Virus record (IMG/VR): IMGVR_UViG_3300013102_000003
Location: 104,557-168,556 of that record
Source of the DNA: a virus
Reading direction: 5' to 3' (one strand)
DNA length: 64,000 bases
The notes under the pieces: generated by a model
Seen by the model: only the letters and a program-made list of their open reading frames with translations
What the model was told of the DNA's origin: nothing
Database searches by the model: none
Part shown: positions 6,648-12,050 of the stretch, piece by piece
Layout of the letters: every line of letters starts with the position of its first letter
Position numbering within the stretch: position 1 is the first letter of the stretch
Translations under genes and position numbers: made by a program

Positions 6648-6848
6648 ATGGAAACTGATTACTCGTACGGACGCTGGTGCACGGTAGCAGAGCAGCGTTG
6701 GATGATCGTGGACTCTGGCCGGTGGACGGTAGCAGTCTACGACGACAACGAAAAGCGCGTACGGCTCTTCGACAAGTCCGTTGTCTCGGAAGTCTCGGAC
6801 TTCCTGCTGACAGACTCGCAGCGGGCAGCCCTCGGGTACGCGTTCTAG
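6648..6848 (+). CDS. Hypothetical protein, 66 aa
   Basis: ATG 6648 follows TTAGGAGTCACA. This small protein is rich in Trp, Tyr and Val and probably forms an all-beta fold with a short C-terminal helix (SDFLLTDSQRAAL). Function is unknown. It is a single-gene unit between modules K and L. Confidence 0.82.
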   Translation: METDYSYGRWCTVAEQRWMIVDSGRWTVAVYDDNEKRVRLFDKSVVSEVSDFLLTDSQRAALGYAF

Positions 6849-6949
6849 TTACAAAACTTCACACGGTACGGGGACTTGCAAGAGTCCCCGTACTCGTGTA
6901 ATGTCTTTCTTAACGGAGCAACCGGCTCCCAAAGATTCTTGGAGGAATC
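6846..6949 (+). promoter_or_regulatory. Intergenic module L
   Basis: The stem ACACGGTACGGGGACT pairs with AGTCCCCGTACTCGTGT (6861-6876 / 6883-6899) with one bulge. TTGCAA (6876-6881), a 17 bp spacer and TAATGT (6899-6904) form the promoter. The leader stem GGAGC-AACCG-GCTCC (6915-6929) and the SD stem GATTC...GAATC (6934-6949), enclosing TTGGAG, both pair perfectly. Confidence 0.87.
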
Positions 6950-7192
6950 ATGAAGCGCAACATGTACACACTGGTCCTGAACGTTCCGGCCTCGGTCCGT
7001 GAGTCGGAAGAGCGCTTCGACTTCGAACCGCTGTCTTGGTGGATTCGGCAGGAAGATGGAACCTCCAACGTCCACCAGCGTGTGTACTTGGACGGTGGCC
7101 GGTTGTTCGGAGAGTCTGACAAGTATCAGGAAGGCCTGAGCGACGTTGTGAGGGACTTTGACCGGTTCGTGAGCCTCACACCCATCCGCTAG
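6950..7192 (+). CDS. Hypothetical protein, 80 aa
   Basis: ATG 6950 directly abuts the 3' arm of the SD stem. The protein has an N-terminal beta segment (MYTLVLNVPASV) and otherwise mixed polar residues. No family is recognised. It is followed by a stem-loop at 7205-7228. Confidence 0.82.
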   Translation: MKRNMYTLVLNVPASVRESEERFDFEPLSWWIRQEDGTSNVHQRVYLDGGRLFGESDKYQEGLSDVVRDFDRFVSLTPIR

Positions 7193-7204
7193 ATTCTAGA
7201 CCTC

Positions 7205-7228
7205 GGGAGAGGCCTTAGGGCCTCTCCC
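7205..7228 (+). terminator. Stem-loop between genes
   Basis: GGGAGAGGCC-TTAG-GGCCTCTCCC is a perfect 10 bp stem with no T-tail. Position and shape fit the tail-less hairpins of the left-arm modules, but box and promoter are missing, so the next gene is probably reached by read-through. Confidence 0.65.
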
Positions 7229-7255
7229 ATCACCCTCTCAAACTTAGGAGCAGTA

Positions 7256-7426
7256 ATGGCACGTAAATGGTCCGTCGAAAAGATCGCACGCGTTGAGGCA
7301 CAAGCCGAACGGCTTGGAGAGTTGCAAAAATTCATAGTGGCCTCGCCGTTGTTCCCGCTGGCTCTGGTGCTGGCGTTCGTCGCAGTCGCGGGGCTGCTGA
7401 TCGGAGCGCTTGAGCACACGTTCTAG
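7256..7426 (+). CDS. Small single-pass membrane protein, 56 aa
   Basis: ATG 7256 follows TTAGGAG at good distance. The N-terminal 28 residues are basic and amphipathic. Residues ~30-52 form one strong membrane helix (SPLFPLALVLAFVAVAGLLIGAL), and the C-terminus is a short tail. The role is unknown; small phage membrane proteins can act in lysis timing or superinfection exclusion. It is the last gene of the left plus-strand arm. Confidence 0.8.
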   Translation: MARKWSVEKIARVEAQAERLGELQKFIVASPLFPLALVLAFVAVAGLLIGALEHTF

Positions 7427-7442
7427 ACTCACCCAAAGGGAG

Positions 7443-7484
7443 GACCAGCAGGCGGCGCGATAAGGTCCCCGCCGCTGGTCTTCT
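7443..7484 (+). terminator. Terminator-like stem closing the left arm
   Basis: GACCAGC-(A)-GGCGG pairs with CCGCC-GCTGGTC (7443-7455 / 7469-7480), followed by TTCTC. It lies 17 nt after the last plus-strand gene of the arm. The stretch 7485-7615 shows no gene, only two degenerate TTAGAACGGCT repeats. Confidence 0.75.
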
Positions 7485-7615
7485 CGGGTTGGTCTGTAAT
7501 GGCTCTGGGAAGGGCTGCACGGGGTCTGTGAGGCTTTAGAATGGCTGGCGCGAGTGGTTGGAGGGTACGGACGCGTTAGGGCCTTAGAACGGCTCTGGTG
7601 GCTTGTGAGGGACAA

Positions 7616-7650
7616 ACGAAAAGACCCTCACCGGTTTGGTGAGGGCCTTT
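7616..7650 (-). terminator. Intrinsic terminator of the minus-strand block
   Basis: Read on the minus strand, GGCCCTCACC / GGTGAGGGTC (7647-7638 / 7632-7623) closes a 5 nt loop and is followed by TTTTCG. The single non-Watson-Crick position is U·G in minus-strand RNA but A·C on the plus strand, so it serves the minus-strand genes. Confidence 0.85.
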
Positions 7651-7653
7651 CGA

Positions 7654-7875
7654 TTAGAACGGGAGGTTGTATTCGGATTGAAGATCCGGAATGTAAACGT
7701 CTTCCGGTTCGGTGTGACCGTGAGGGCATTCATTTTCGTAGTCTTCGTAGTCGTGCTCTTCGCAGTAGTAAGCCCGTTCGTCCGCGTAGGGATCGAATGC
7801 TTCGGCTCGCATGACGTCCAACCATTCGGTCTGGTTGTCGTACTGCTCTTCTTCAAGCTGCTGAATCCAAGACAT
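7654..7875 (-). CDS. Hypothetical acidic Cys/His protein, 73 aa
   Basis: ATG at 7875 follows the shared minus-strand leader CACAGAGAAGAGAACCAA. The protein is very acidic and rich in Tyr. It contains two Cys/His pairs (CEEH and CPHGH), which could hold one metal ion. Function is unknown. It is the last gene of the minus-strand block. Confidence 0.83.
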   Translation of the reverse strand: MSWIQQLEEEQYDNQTEWLDVMRAEAFDPYADERAYYCEEHDYEDYENECPHGHTEPEDVYIPDLQSEYNLPF

Positions 7876-7994
7876 TTGGTTCTCTTCTCTGTGGAGTTGT
7901 TGGCCTTACAAGAGATACACTACGGCAGCGGGAGAGTGTTGTCAACACAAAGCAATAGCCCCACCCTTTCGGGTGAGGCTATCAACTTTTGTAA
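7876..7994 (-). promoter_or_regulatory. Minus-strand module 1
   Basis: On the minus strand the order is box TTACAAAAGTTG, stem ATAGCCTCACCC-GAAA-GGGTGGGGCTAT (7982-7955) with one G·U, then -35 TTGACA (7945-7940), 17 bp spacer and -10 TAGTGT (7922-7917). Here the -35 lies after the hairpin instead of in its loop. The leader carries AACTCCACAGAGAAGAGA, shared with the next two modules. Confidence 0.83.
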
Positions 7995-8204
7995 CTAGAG
8001 GCTGTCCTGTTGGTAGGTGAACATCCCGCCGGAACCTTGGATGAAGATGTAACCGCGTCCGTCGAGGCATTCAGACACGTAGTCCGGATCATTCGGATAC
8101 ATCCGCGCTGCCAGTTCGTAGACCTCGTTGTCCGGCTTGTCTTCGAGTCGCATCGACTCGCCGTACTCGCCGTCAGACTTGAGCGGCTTGAAGAATACCT
8201 TCAT
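7995..8204 (-). CDS. Hypothetical protein, 69 aa
   Basis: A longer frame exists upstream, but ATG 8204 follows the shared leader with GAGAGAACACC, and the upstream part would begin near the promoter, so the shorter form is chosen. The protein has a basic start (MKVFFKPLKSDG), an acidic helical middle and a beta-like end. Not recognised. Confidence 0.8.
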   Translation of the reverse strand: MKVFFKPLKSDGEYGESMRLEDKPDNEVYELAARMYPNDPDYVSECLDGRGYIFIQGSGGMFTYQQDSL

Positions 8205-8312
8205 GGTGTTCTCTCTTCTCTGTGGAGTTGTGCTTACCCTCATAGACTATGCCCTTTGGTTCGGGCTGTCAAGCCGATAGGCCCTCCGGAGAGGGCCTAT
8301 CAACTTTTGTAA
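8205..8312 (-). promoter_or_regulatory. Minus-strand module 2
   Basis: Box TTACAAAAGTTG is followed by the perfect stem ATAGGCCCTC / GAGGGCCTAT (8300-8277). TTGACA (8272-8267), a 17 bp spacer and TAGTCT (8249-8244) follow. The leader again contains ACAACTCCACAGAGAAGAGA before the start codon. Confidence 0.83.
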
Positions 8313-8519
8313 CTACTCGCCGTCCCACCAGTCCTGCTCGCCGCAGTAGTCATCCTGTTCGTCGGAGTTGCAGGCGGGGCATTCGTCCGTGCATCCCGCC
8401 GTGCTGTAGATGTAGAACCACTCTCCGGAGAACCGGGATTGGGTCGGGGAGACAATGCGCTGGTGGCCTGCCGCGTCCATGTAGACCTTGTCGCCGGGGT
8501 ATTCGGTGAACGTGTTCAT
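8313..8519 (-). CDS. Hypothetical Cys-containing protein, 68 aa
   Basis: ATG 8519 follows GAGAAGAGACGAAC. The N-terminal half is beta-like. The C-terminal half has four cysteines (CTDECPAC, then DDYC) in a very acidic context, suggesting a small zinc-binding knuckle. Function is unknown. Confidence 0.82.
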   Translation of the reverse strand: MNTFTEYPGDKVYMDAAGHQRIVSPTQSRFSGEWFYIYSTAGCTDECPACNSDEQDDYCGEQDWWDGE

Positions 8520-8626
8520 GTTCGTCTCTTCTCTGCTCTGTGGAGTTGTGAACTGCTTATGTAGATACTCTAAGGCAGGAACAGGGAGCGTGTCAACTCC
8601 CCGTCCCTGTGAACTTTTGTAAGTCC
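8520..8626 (-). promoter_or_regulatory. Minus-strand module 3
   Basis: Box TTACAAAAGTTC is followed by ACAGGGA...TCCCTGT, a 7 bp stem with a long loop that holds -35 TTGACA (8596-8591). An 18 bp spacer leads to TAGAGT (8572-8567). The leader has the shared CACAACTCCACAGAG, with a CAGAG insertion before AAGAGA. Confidence 0.75.
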
Positions 8627-8803
8627 TTAGAGCTTCGTGGAGCGGTTGCGTATGAAGTCCTGCACGGACTCGTTGCGCGACTCCTGAATGCTGGTTAGGC
8701 GGCGCTCTGTGAGGCGTTCACGCTCGCCAGCGTCGAGGTATGAGACAAACTCAACGAACGCGGGAGAGAGCAAGGGAGCAGTCTTTACAGTCTTGGCAGG
8801 CAT
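8627..8803 (-). CDS. Small basic helical protein, 58 aa
   Basis: ATG 8803 follows TTAGGACGCCTCCC. The product is basic and almost entirely helical, with an Arg/Glu-rich stretch (GERERLTERRLTSIQESRNE) that could form a coiled coil or a ribbon-helix-helix-like DNA-binding unit. It has no own promoter that I can see and may depend on read-through past the hairpin at 8878-8907. Function is unknown. Confidence 0.78.
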   Translation of the reverse strand: MPAKTVKTAPLLSPAFVEFVSYLDAGERERLTERRLTSIQESRNESVQDFIRNRSTKL

Positions 8804-8877
8804 GGGAGGCGTCCTAACGCGTTGGGATGGGTTGGATGGGTGAGAGTGGCCGGTGAGTGGTTTGAAGCCGTTAGGCG

Positions 8878-8907
8878 GGCAGACAGACCCCGTAGGGCCT
8901 GCCTGCC
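8878..8907 (-). terminator. Hairpin after minus-strand gene
   Basis: On the minus strand GGCAGGCAGGCCCT / GGGGTCTGTCTGCC form a 14 bp stem with a 2 nt loop (8907-8894 / 8891-8878). Its three non-Watson-Crick positions are all G·U in minus-strand RNA. It begins 7 nt after the TAG of the gene at 8914-9192 and lacks a T-tail. The stretch 8804-8877 shows no clear promoter. Confidence 0.78.
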
Positions 8908-8913
8908 GGTTGC

Positions 8914-9192
8914 CTAGTCGCAGCAGTCGCGGGAGGTGCAGTTGTGGTTGTGCAGGTTGCAGGATGATTCGGTGAGGATTCCCTCAGTGGATTCGTCGCG
9001 GTCCAACTCTTCGAAGAAGATCTCTTCGTCGCTGCCTTCGGTGCACTCGGCGCACGTTCCGGCTTCGTTGGCGTACGTCTCGCAGTTCTCGCAGCGGAAC
9101 AGTGGCGGGCAGTCGCATTCGTCGCCGTACGGGCTGGCGTTCTCCCACGCGGACTGAGCGGAGCGGAAGCCGTAAGAGGAAGTGATCGACAT
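8914..9192 (-). CDS. Cys-rich, possibly zinc-binding protein, 92 aa
   Basis: ATG 9192 follows AAAGGACACC; an upstream in-frame ATG at 9225 lies right behind the -10 box and is rejected. The protein has ten or more cysteines arranged as CDC, CENC, CAEC and a C-terminal CNLHNHNC / CCD cluster, typical of zinc ribbons or knuckles. The middle is acidic. The role is unknown; binding of a host protein or nucleic acid is plausible. Confidence 0.82.
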   Translation of the reverse strand: MSITSSYGFRSAQSAWENASPYGDECDCPPLFRCENCETYANEAGTCAECTEGSDEEIFFEELDRDESTEGILTESSCNLHNHNCTSRDCCD

Positions 9193-9331
9193 GGTGTCCT
9201 TTCGTGGCCGGTGCATCCGGCTCATGAGTAAAGACTATGCCCTATCGGGCCGAGTGTCAAACTGTGAAGATTTGTAACGGGCAGACCCTCCGGAGTGGAG
9301 AGCCTGCCCGTCGAATCAAGAGAGTGTGGGC
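9193..9331 (-). promoter_or_regulatory. Minus-strand module 4
   Basis: A 15 bp hairpin ACGGGCAGGCTCTCC / GGAGGGTCTGCCCGT (9311-9277) with two G·U pairs comes first, then box TTACAAATCTTC, then TTGACA (9260-9255), 17 bp spacer and TAGTCT (9237-9232). The leader stem GCCGG...CCGGC is at 9221-9207. The order of box and hairpin is swapped relative to the plus-strand modules. Confidence 0.8.
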
Positions 9332-9430
9332 CTAGCGGCCTGCCTGTAAGGTTGCCTTCCACTTGGAGAGCAGAGCGGCAGCGACTCCATAGAACGGGAG
9401 AGTGTGGGCGATACGTGAGAAAAGCTTCAT
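9332..9430 (-). CDS. Microprotein, 32 aa
   Basis: ATG 9430 sits 4-5 nt after a near-perfect GGAGGACAC, downstream of a full module promoter, and the ORF ends just before a hairpin. These signals make this very short ORF credible. The peptide is basic, with a hydrophobic amphipathic centre (LPFYGVAALLSKW), and might associate with the membrane. Function is unknown. Confidence 0.65.
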   Translation of the reverse strand: MKLFSRIAHTLPFYGVAAALLSKWKATLQAGR

Positions 9431-9518
9431 GTGTCCTCCGTTGGGTTGGCTGGCTTGGTAGGCCAGTAACTACAGCCTAAGGCACCGGCTCGCGGGATGC
9501 AAGCCGGTGCCGCTGCTA
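9431..9518 (-). promoter_or_regulatory. Minus-strand module 5
   Basis: The box TTACAAAAAGT overlaps the last codons of the upstream gene. The perfect 10 bp stem GGCACCGGCT / AGCCGGTGCC (9511-9481) holds -35 TTGCAT (9502-9497) in its loop. A 17 bp spacer leads to TAGGCT (9479-9474). The leader stem CTGGC...GCCAG occupies 9466-9450. Confidence 0.83.
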
Positions 9519-9857
9519 TTACTTTTTGTAAGTCAGCACGTGCCACGTGCGCGGGAGGTTCACGGACGGAACGATAACCTCATGTGCGCGGTGCGCCGGT
9601 CGCGTGTGCACGGTGCGTACGTAGGTCAGCACGTGCTTCCGGTCATAGCGCGGTACGTGCTTCATGTACTCCATCGATTCCCACGCGTCCCCAATTGTCT
9701 TGACGCTGCCCTTGCACTGCTTGACTCCCAGAGTGTCACAGTCCCACGTGTGGGCTGCGGTGGGCGTGTTGGTGGCTGCGGTGGCCGGGAGAGTGGTACC
9801 GGCTGCGATAAGCAGGGCTGCGGTGGCTGCGGTGGCGAGCTTTGCAAGGATGTTCAT
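9519..9857 (-). CDS. Exported protein with signal peptide, 112 aa
   Basis: ATG 9857 follows AACAGGAGAATC. Residues 1-28 form a Sec signal peptide (MNILAKLATAATAALLIAAG, then LPATAA with an AxA cleavage site). The mature part is about 85 residues with two cysteines (DCDTLGVKQC) that could form a disulphide. It ends HVLTYKK. It resembles the neighbouring gene 9955-10317 and is probably its paralogue. Export by a phage early protein suggests action at the cell surface, but no function is known. Confidence 0.82.
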   Translation of the reverse strand: MNILAKLATAATAALLIAAGTTLPATAATNTPTAAHTWDCDTLGVKQCKGSVKTIGDAWESMEYMKHVPRYDRKHVLTYVRTVHTRPAHRAHEVIVPSVNLPRTWHVLTYKK

Positions 9858-9954
9858 GATTCTCCTGTTGGTTGGTACTGCTTGGTTGGTACTCTTATAG
9901 ACTAAGGCATGCCGACCCGAGATGCAAATCGGCATGCCCTAGCAAGTTTTGTAA
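9858..9954 (-). promoter_or_regulatory. Minus-strand module 6
   Basis: Box TTACAAAACTTG is followed by the 14 bp stem CTAGGGCATGCCGA / TCGGCATGCCTTAG (9942-9902) with one G·U. The loop carries -35 TTGCAT (9927-9922). A 17 bp spacer leads to TAGTCT (9904-9899). The leader contains AGTACCAACCA twice. Confidence 0.85.
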
Positions 9955-10317
9955 CTACGCGTCTTGCAAGGTATCCCACTTGAAGACGTGGAACGCGTTA
10001 GGGAGAGTGTTGGACTCTACAGCGAAGTAGCCTGCACCTGCTGGCAGGTTCTCGGGCTGGCCGGTGACTGTCTCGACGTAGGAGAGCATGAGGTTCTTGG
10101 AGTCCTCGGGAGCGTGGATGTTGGCTGTCTCAATGGCGTTCCATGCGTCCGTCTTGAGCGTGTCAGCCTGTCCGTTACCCATAGTCGCCGCATCCCAACA
10201 TGCGTCCTCTTCGTGGCAGACAGTCTGTGTAGTCGCTGTAGGCGCGGCATCCGGTGCTGGTGAGGGTGAGCCAAGGATCACTGAGAGGGAGATGATGAGG
10301 GCTGTGATGAGGGACAT
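9955..10317 (-). CDS. Exported protein with signal peptide, 120 aa
   Basis: ATG 10317 follows CAGGAGTCATC and is preferred over 10341. Residues 1-27 look like a signal peptide (MSLITALIISLSVILGSPSP, then an Ala/Pro-rich linker). The mature part shares with gene 9519-9857 the pattern WD-x-TMG, DAW, SYV-x-TV, a late LP and FHV, so the two are likely tandem duplicates that have diverged. Two cysteines are present (CHEEDAC). Function is unknown. Confidence 0.82.
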   Translation of the reverse strand: MSLITALIISLSVILGSPSPAPDAAPTATTQTVCHEEDACWDAATMGNGQADTLKTDAWNAIETANIHAPEDSKNLMLSYVETVTGQPENLPAGAGYFAVESNTLPNAFHVFKWDTLQDA

Positions 10318-10420
10318 GATGACTCCTGACCTGTGATGCACCCTGTGTGCATATGTATGACTCTAGTGTATGTATGCCTTATGTGCAAGATGTGAATCAC
10401 TATGAATTTTTGTAAATGTT
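10318..10420 (-). promoter_or_regulatory. First promoter of the minus-strand block
   Basis: On the minus strand a TTACAAAAATTC box is followed by TTGCAC (10388-10383), a 17 bp spacer and TAGAGT (10365-10360). The leader stem ATGCAC-ACAGG-GTGCAT (10352-10336) is perfect. No strong terminator hairpin accompanies this copy, as expected for the first gene of the block. Confidence 0.75.
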
Positions 10421-10688
10421 TTCCACAATGAATGAAGTCTCGAAGAGGTTGTGTAGGTTGGGCGCTGAGCACAATGATCTAAAGACACATGACGTAATGA
10501 AACATTGTAAGACTTGACAGGTGGTGTGCGGATGCGGTACGGTTGAAGGGTGCGGAGCCTTTCTCGAAACTTTTGGGGCACTTTTCTGGAGGGCAGCACT
10601 AGCCAACTTTTCAAAATAGCAAAATTTAAAACTCAATATACCGCCTTGTCAACTTGTCAACCCGCCACCACCATGCTAAGCTGTTCCC
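10421..10688 (+). promoter_or_regulatory. Divergent gene-free region with leaderless promoter
   Basis: No gene is seen. The region is more AT-rich than its surroundings (for example 10600-10645) and separates the divergent blocks. It ends in TTGTCA (10654-10659), a 17 bp spacer and TAAGCT (10677-10682), with ATG 10689 exactly 6 nt later, implying a leaderless message. A TTGACA at 10514-10519 lacks a convincing -10. It could hold operators for an early regulator, but no clean operator repeat was found. Confidence 0.65.
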
Positions 10689-10895
10689 ATGAAACAGCCC
10701 AACTGGAACGCAACGTTCACCCACGCCCTCGAAATCCGCCAATTCCGTGCTACCCCCGAGGCGCAGCAGGACTACCGCGACATGATCAGCAAGCTCATCA
10801 ATGAGGGCGGCTCCTTCGCCGTCTCTGACGGAGCGCTCTGGCTCTCTGCCTACTCCCTGACCGTCGTCCGCGACTACCTCAACCTGCCCAAGTAG
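10689..10895 (+). CDS. Hypothetical protein, 68 aa, leaderless
   Basis: ATG 10689 lies 6 nt after the -10 box and has no SD. The protein is soluble and probably helical at both ends (QQDYRDMISKLINEGG, YSLTVVRDYLNL). Not recognised. It opens the central operon region. Confidence 0.8.
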   Translation: MKQPNWNATFTHALEIRQFRATPEAQQDYRDMISKLINEGGSFAVSDGALWLSAYSLTVVRDYLNLPK

Positions 10896-10930
10896 TTGCA
10901 TCCGGCCAGAAAGCCTGATACAATCGACCA
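10896..10930 (+). promoter_or_regulatory. Leaderless promoter
   Basis: TTGCAT (10896-10901) begins immediately after the stop codon. A 17 bp spacer leads to the extended -10 TGATACAAT (TACAAT 10919-10924), and ATG follows after 6 nt. Confidence 0.78.
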
Positions 10931-11317
10931 ATGAAAACAATCGAAGAGCGTCTTGACCGCATCGAGCAGATCCTGAAGGACAACAAACAGCACGAACGCA
11001 TCTGTCCGGCCCATCTTACGGCCTCCGACATGTCCACGCCGTTCGGCGGAATGTTCACGTCACAGCGCGAAGCCTCCTGTGACTGCTGGATCTCCCAAGC
11101 CAACCCGTCTCTCGACCCCACAACAGGCTACGGGATCTACGAGAAGGACATCCAAACCCTGTGGCAGTCCATTTTCCCGTCCCGTTACGACGCCGTCGAG
11201 TATCTTGTGGCCGTTGACACCGTCACCCGAGACCCCAAGGCCGACAACTACTGGGGAAAACAGTACCTCATCATTGAGGTCGCCGCCAAAAAGAAAGAAG
11301 ACACCCTTAATGATTGA
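10931..11317 (+). CDS. Hypothetical protein, 128 aa
   Basis: The start is leaderless (6 nt after TACAAT). Residues 1-20 form a helix. The middle has CPAH and CDCW, possibly a metal site. The C-terminal part is beta-rich and ends KKKEDTLND. Not recognised. Its end overlaps the next gene by 8 nt, which suggests translational coupling. Confidence 0.82.
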   Translation: MKTIEERLDRIEQILKDNKQHERICPAHLTASDMSTPFGGMFTSQREASCDCWISQANPSLDPTTGYGIYEKDIQTLWQSIFPSRYDAVEYLVAVDTVTRDPKADNYWGKQYLIIEVAAKKKEDTLND

Positions 11318-11639
11318 AATTTACGACCGCGCCGAGTTCAAGGACAAGTTCGCGCACCTCATGGCGGCTGACATTAGCCTCATGCAGTCCGGAATCGACC
11401 CCAAATCCGACATCATGTCCCGTGTCATCGACGCTTTCCTCGACCAGTTCAAGGCAGCGACTCCGGCCCGTGCCGAAACGGCTCCTTACGGCTGGATTAT
11501 TCGTGACCGGTGGGACAACCGGGAGATCCCAGCCTTCGCGGGTGTCCTGTACGAGTCCGAAGAGGTCGCAATCGCCACCATTGAGCAGGCGTACACCCGC
11601 CCGGACTTCAACGAGTTCAATCTTATCGCCGTGTACTGA
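11310..11639 (+). CDS. Hypothetical protein, 109 aa
   Basis: ATG 11310 overlaps the previous gene. A longer frame upstream of it is merely the shadow of that gene. The protein has a helical first half and a second half with WIIRDRWDNREIPAFAGVLY, followed by EEVAIATIEQAY, a pattern of beta strands plus helix. Function is unknown. The stop overlaps the next start (TGATG). Confidence 0.8.
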   Translation: MIEIYDRAEFKDKFAHLMAADISLMQSGIDPKSDIMSRVIDAFLDQFKAATPARAETAPYGWIIRDRWDNREIPAFAGVLYESEEVAIATIEQAYTRPDFNEFNLIAVY

Positions 11640-11782
11640 TGACAGAGCCGATCCCAGCCGCCGAGACCCCGATTTACACCCAACTGCTCAAGGAATACCG
11701 CGCCCACGAGGCTCTGCTAAACCTTTCCGAGTACTGGGACCTTTCCCGCCCAGCAGAAAGTGAAGTTCATGACCCAAAATGA
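11639..11782 (+). CDS. Small hypothetical protein, 47 aa
   Basis: ATG 11639 overlaps the upstream TGA by one base and the 3' end overlaps the next gene by 14 nt, so coupling fills an otherwise empty gap. The peptide is acidic, with one predicted helix (IYTQLLKEYRAHEALLNL). Function is unknown. Confidence 0.7.
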   Translation: MTEPIPAAETPIYTQLLKEYRAHEALLNLSEYWDLSRPAESEVHDPK

Positions 11783-12050
11783 CGAAAATCGCATCACACC
11801 GTCCTCGATATTCCTCGATGTGCAGCACAAGGTCGAAAACCGGCACCAGTACAGCGCCGCAGAAGCCAAAATTGACTTCCAGCGGCTCTTTACCGCGCTC
11901 CGGGCCTCCCTTTCGGAGACGGAACAGCTAAAAGCCCAAGTGAAGTCCGCCGATGACCTGCTGATGGAGCAGGAAATCGAGATTTTCAACAAAGACCTCG
12001 AAATCTTCAACGCCTTGACCCAATTCGACACCCTGAAAGAGAAAAAATGA
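11769..12050 (+). CDS. Hypothetical coiled-coil protein, 93 aa
   Basis: ATG 11769 is chosen over GTG 11760; both have weak SD sequences. Residues 35-85 form a long charged helix with heptad-like leucines (LRASLSETEQLKAQVK), consistent with a coiled coil. It overlaps the following gene by 4 nt (ATGA). Function is unknown. Confidence 0.78.
   Translation: MTQNDENRITPSSIFLDVQHKVENRHQYSAAEAKIDFQRLFTALRASLSETEQLKAQVKSADDLLMEQEIEIFNKDLEIFNALTQFDTLKEKK

Noticed and set aside
252-6949. Module hairpins as DNA operators or CRISPR-like repeats
   Set aside because: Arm sequences vary widely and mismatches are G·U with sense polarity, so a sequence-specific repressor site or CRISPR repeat does not fit. 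There are no equal-length spacers.
4938-7590. Degenerate repeat TTAGAACGGCT at about 4942, 7537 and 7573
   Set aside because: Three short imperfect copies in gene-free DNA are too few to claim a functional element.
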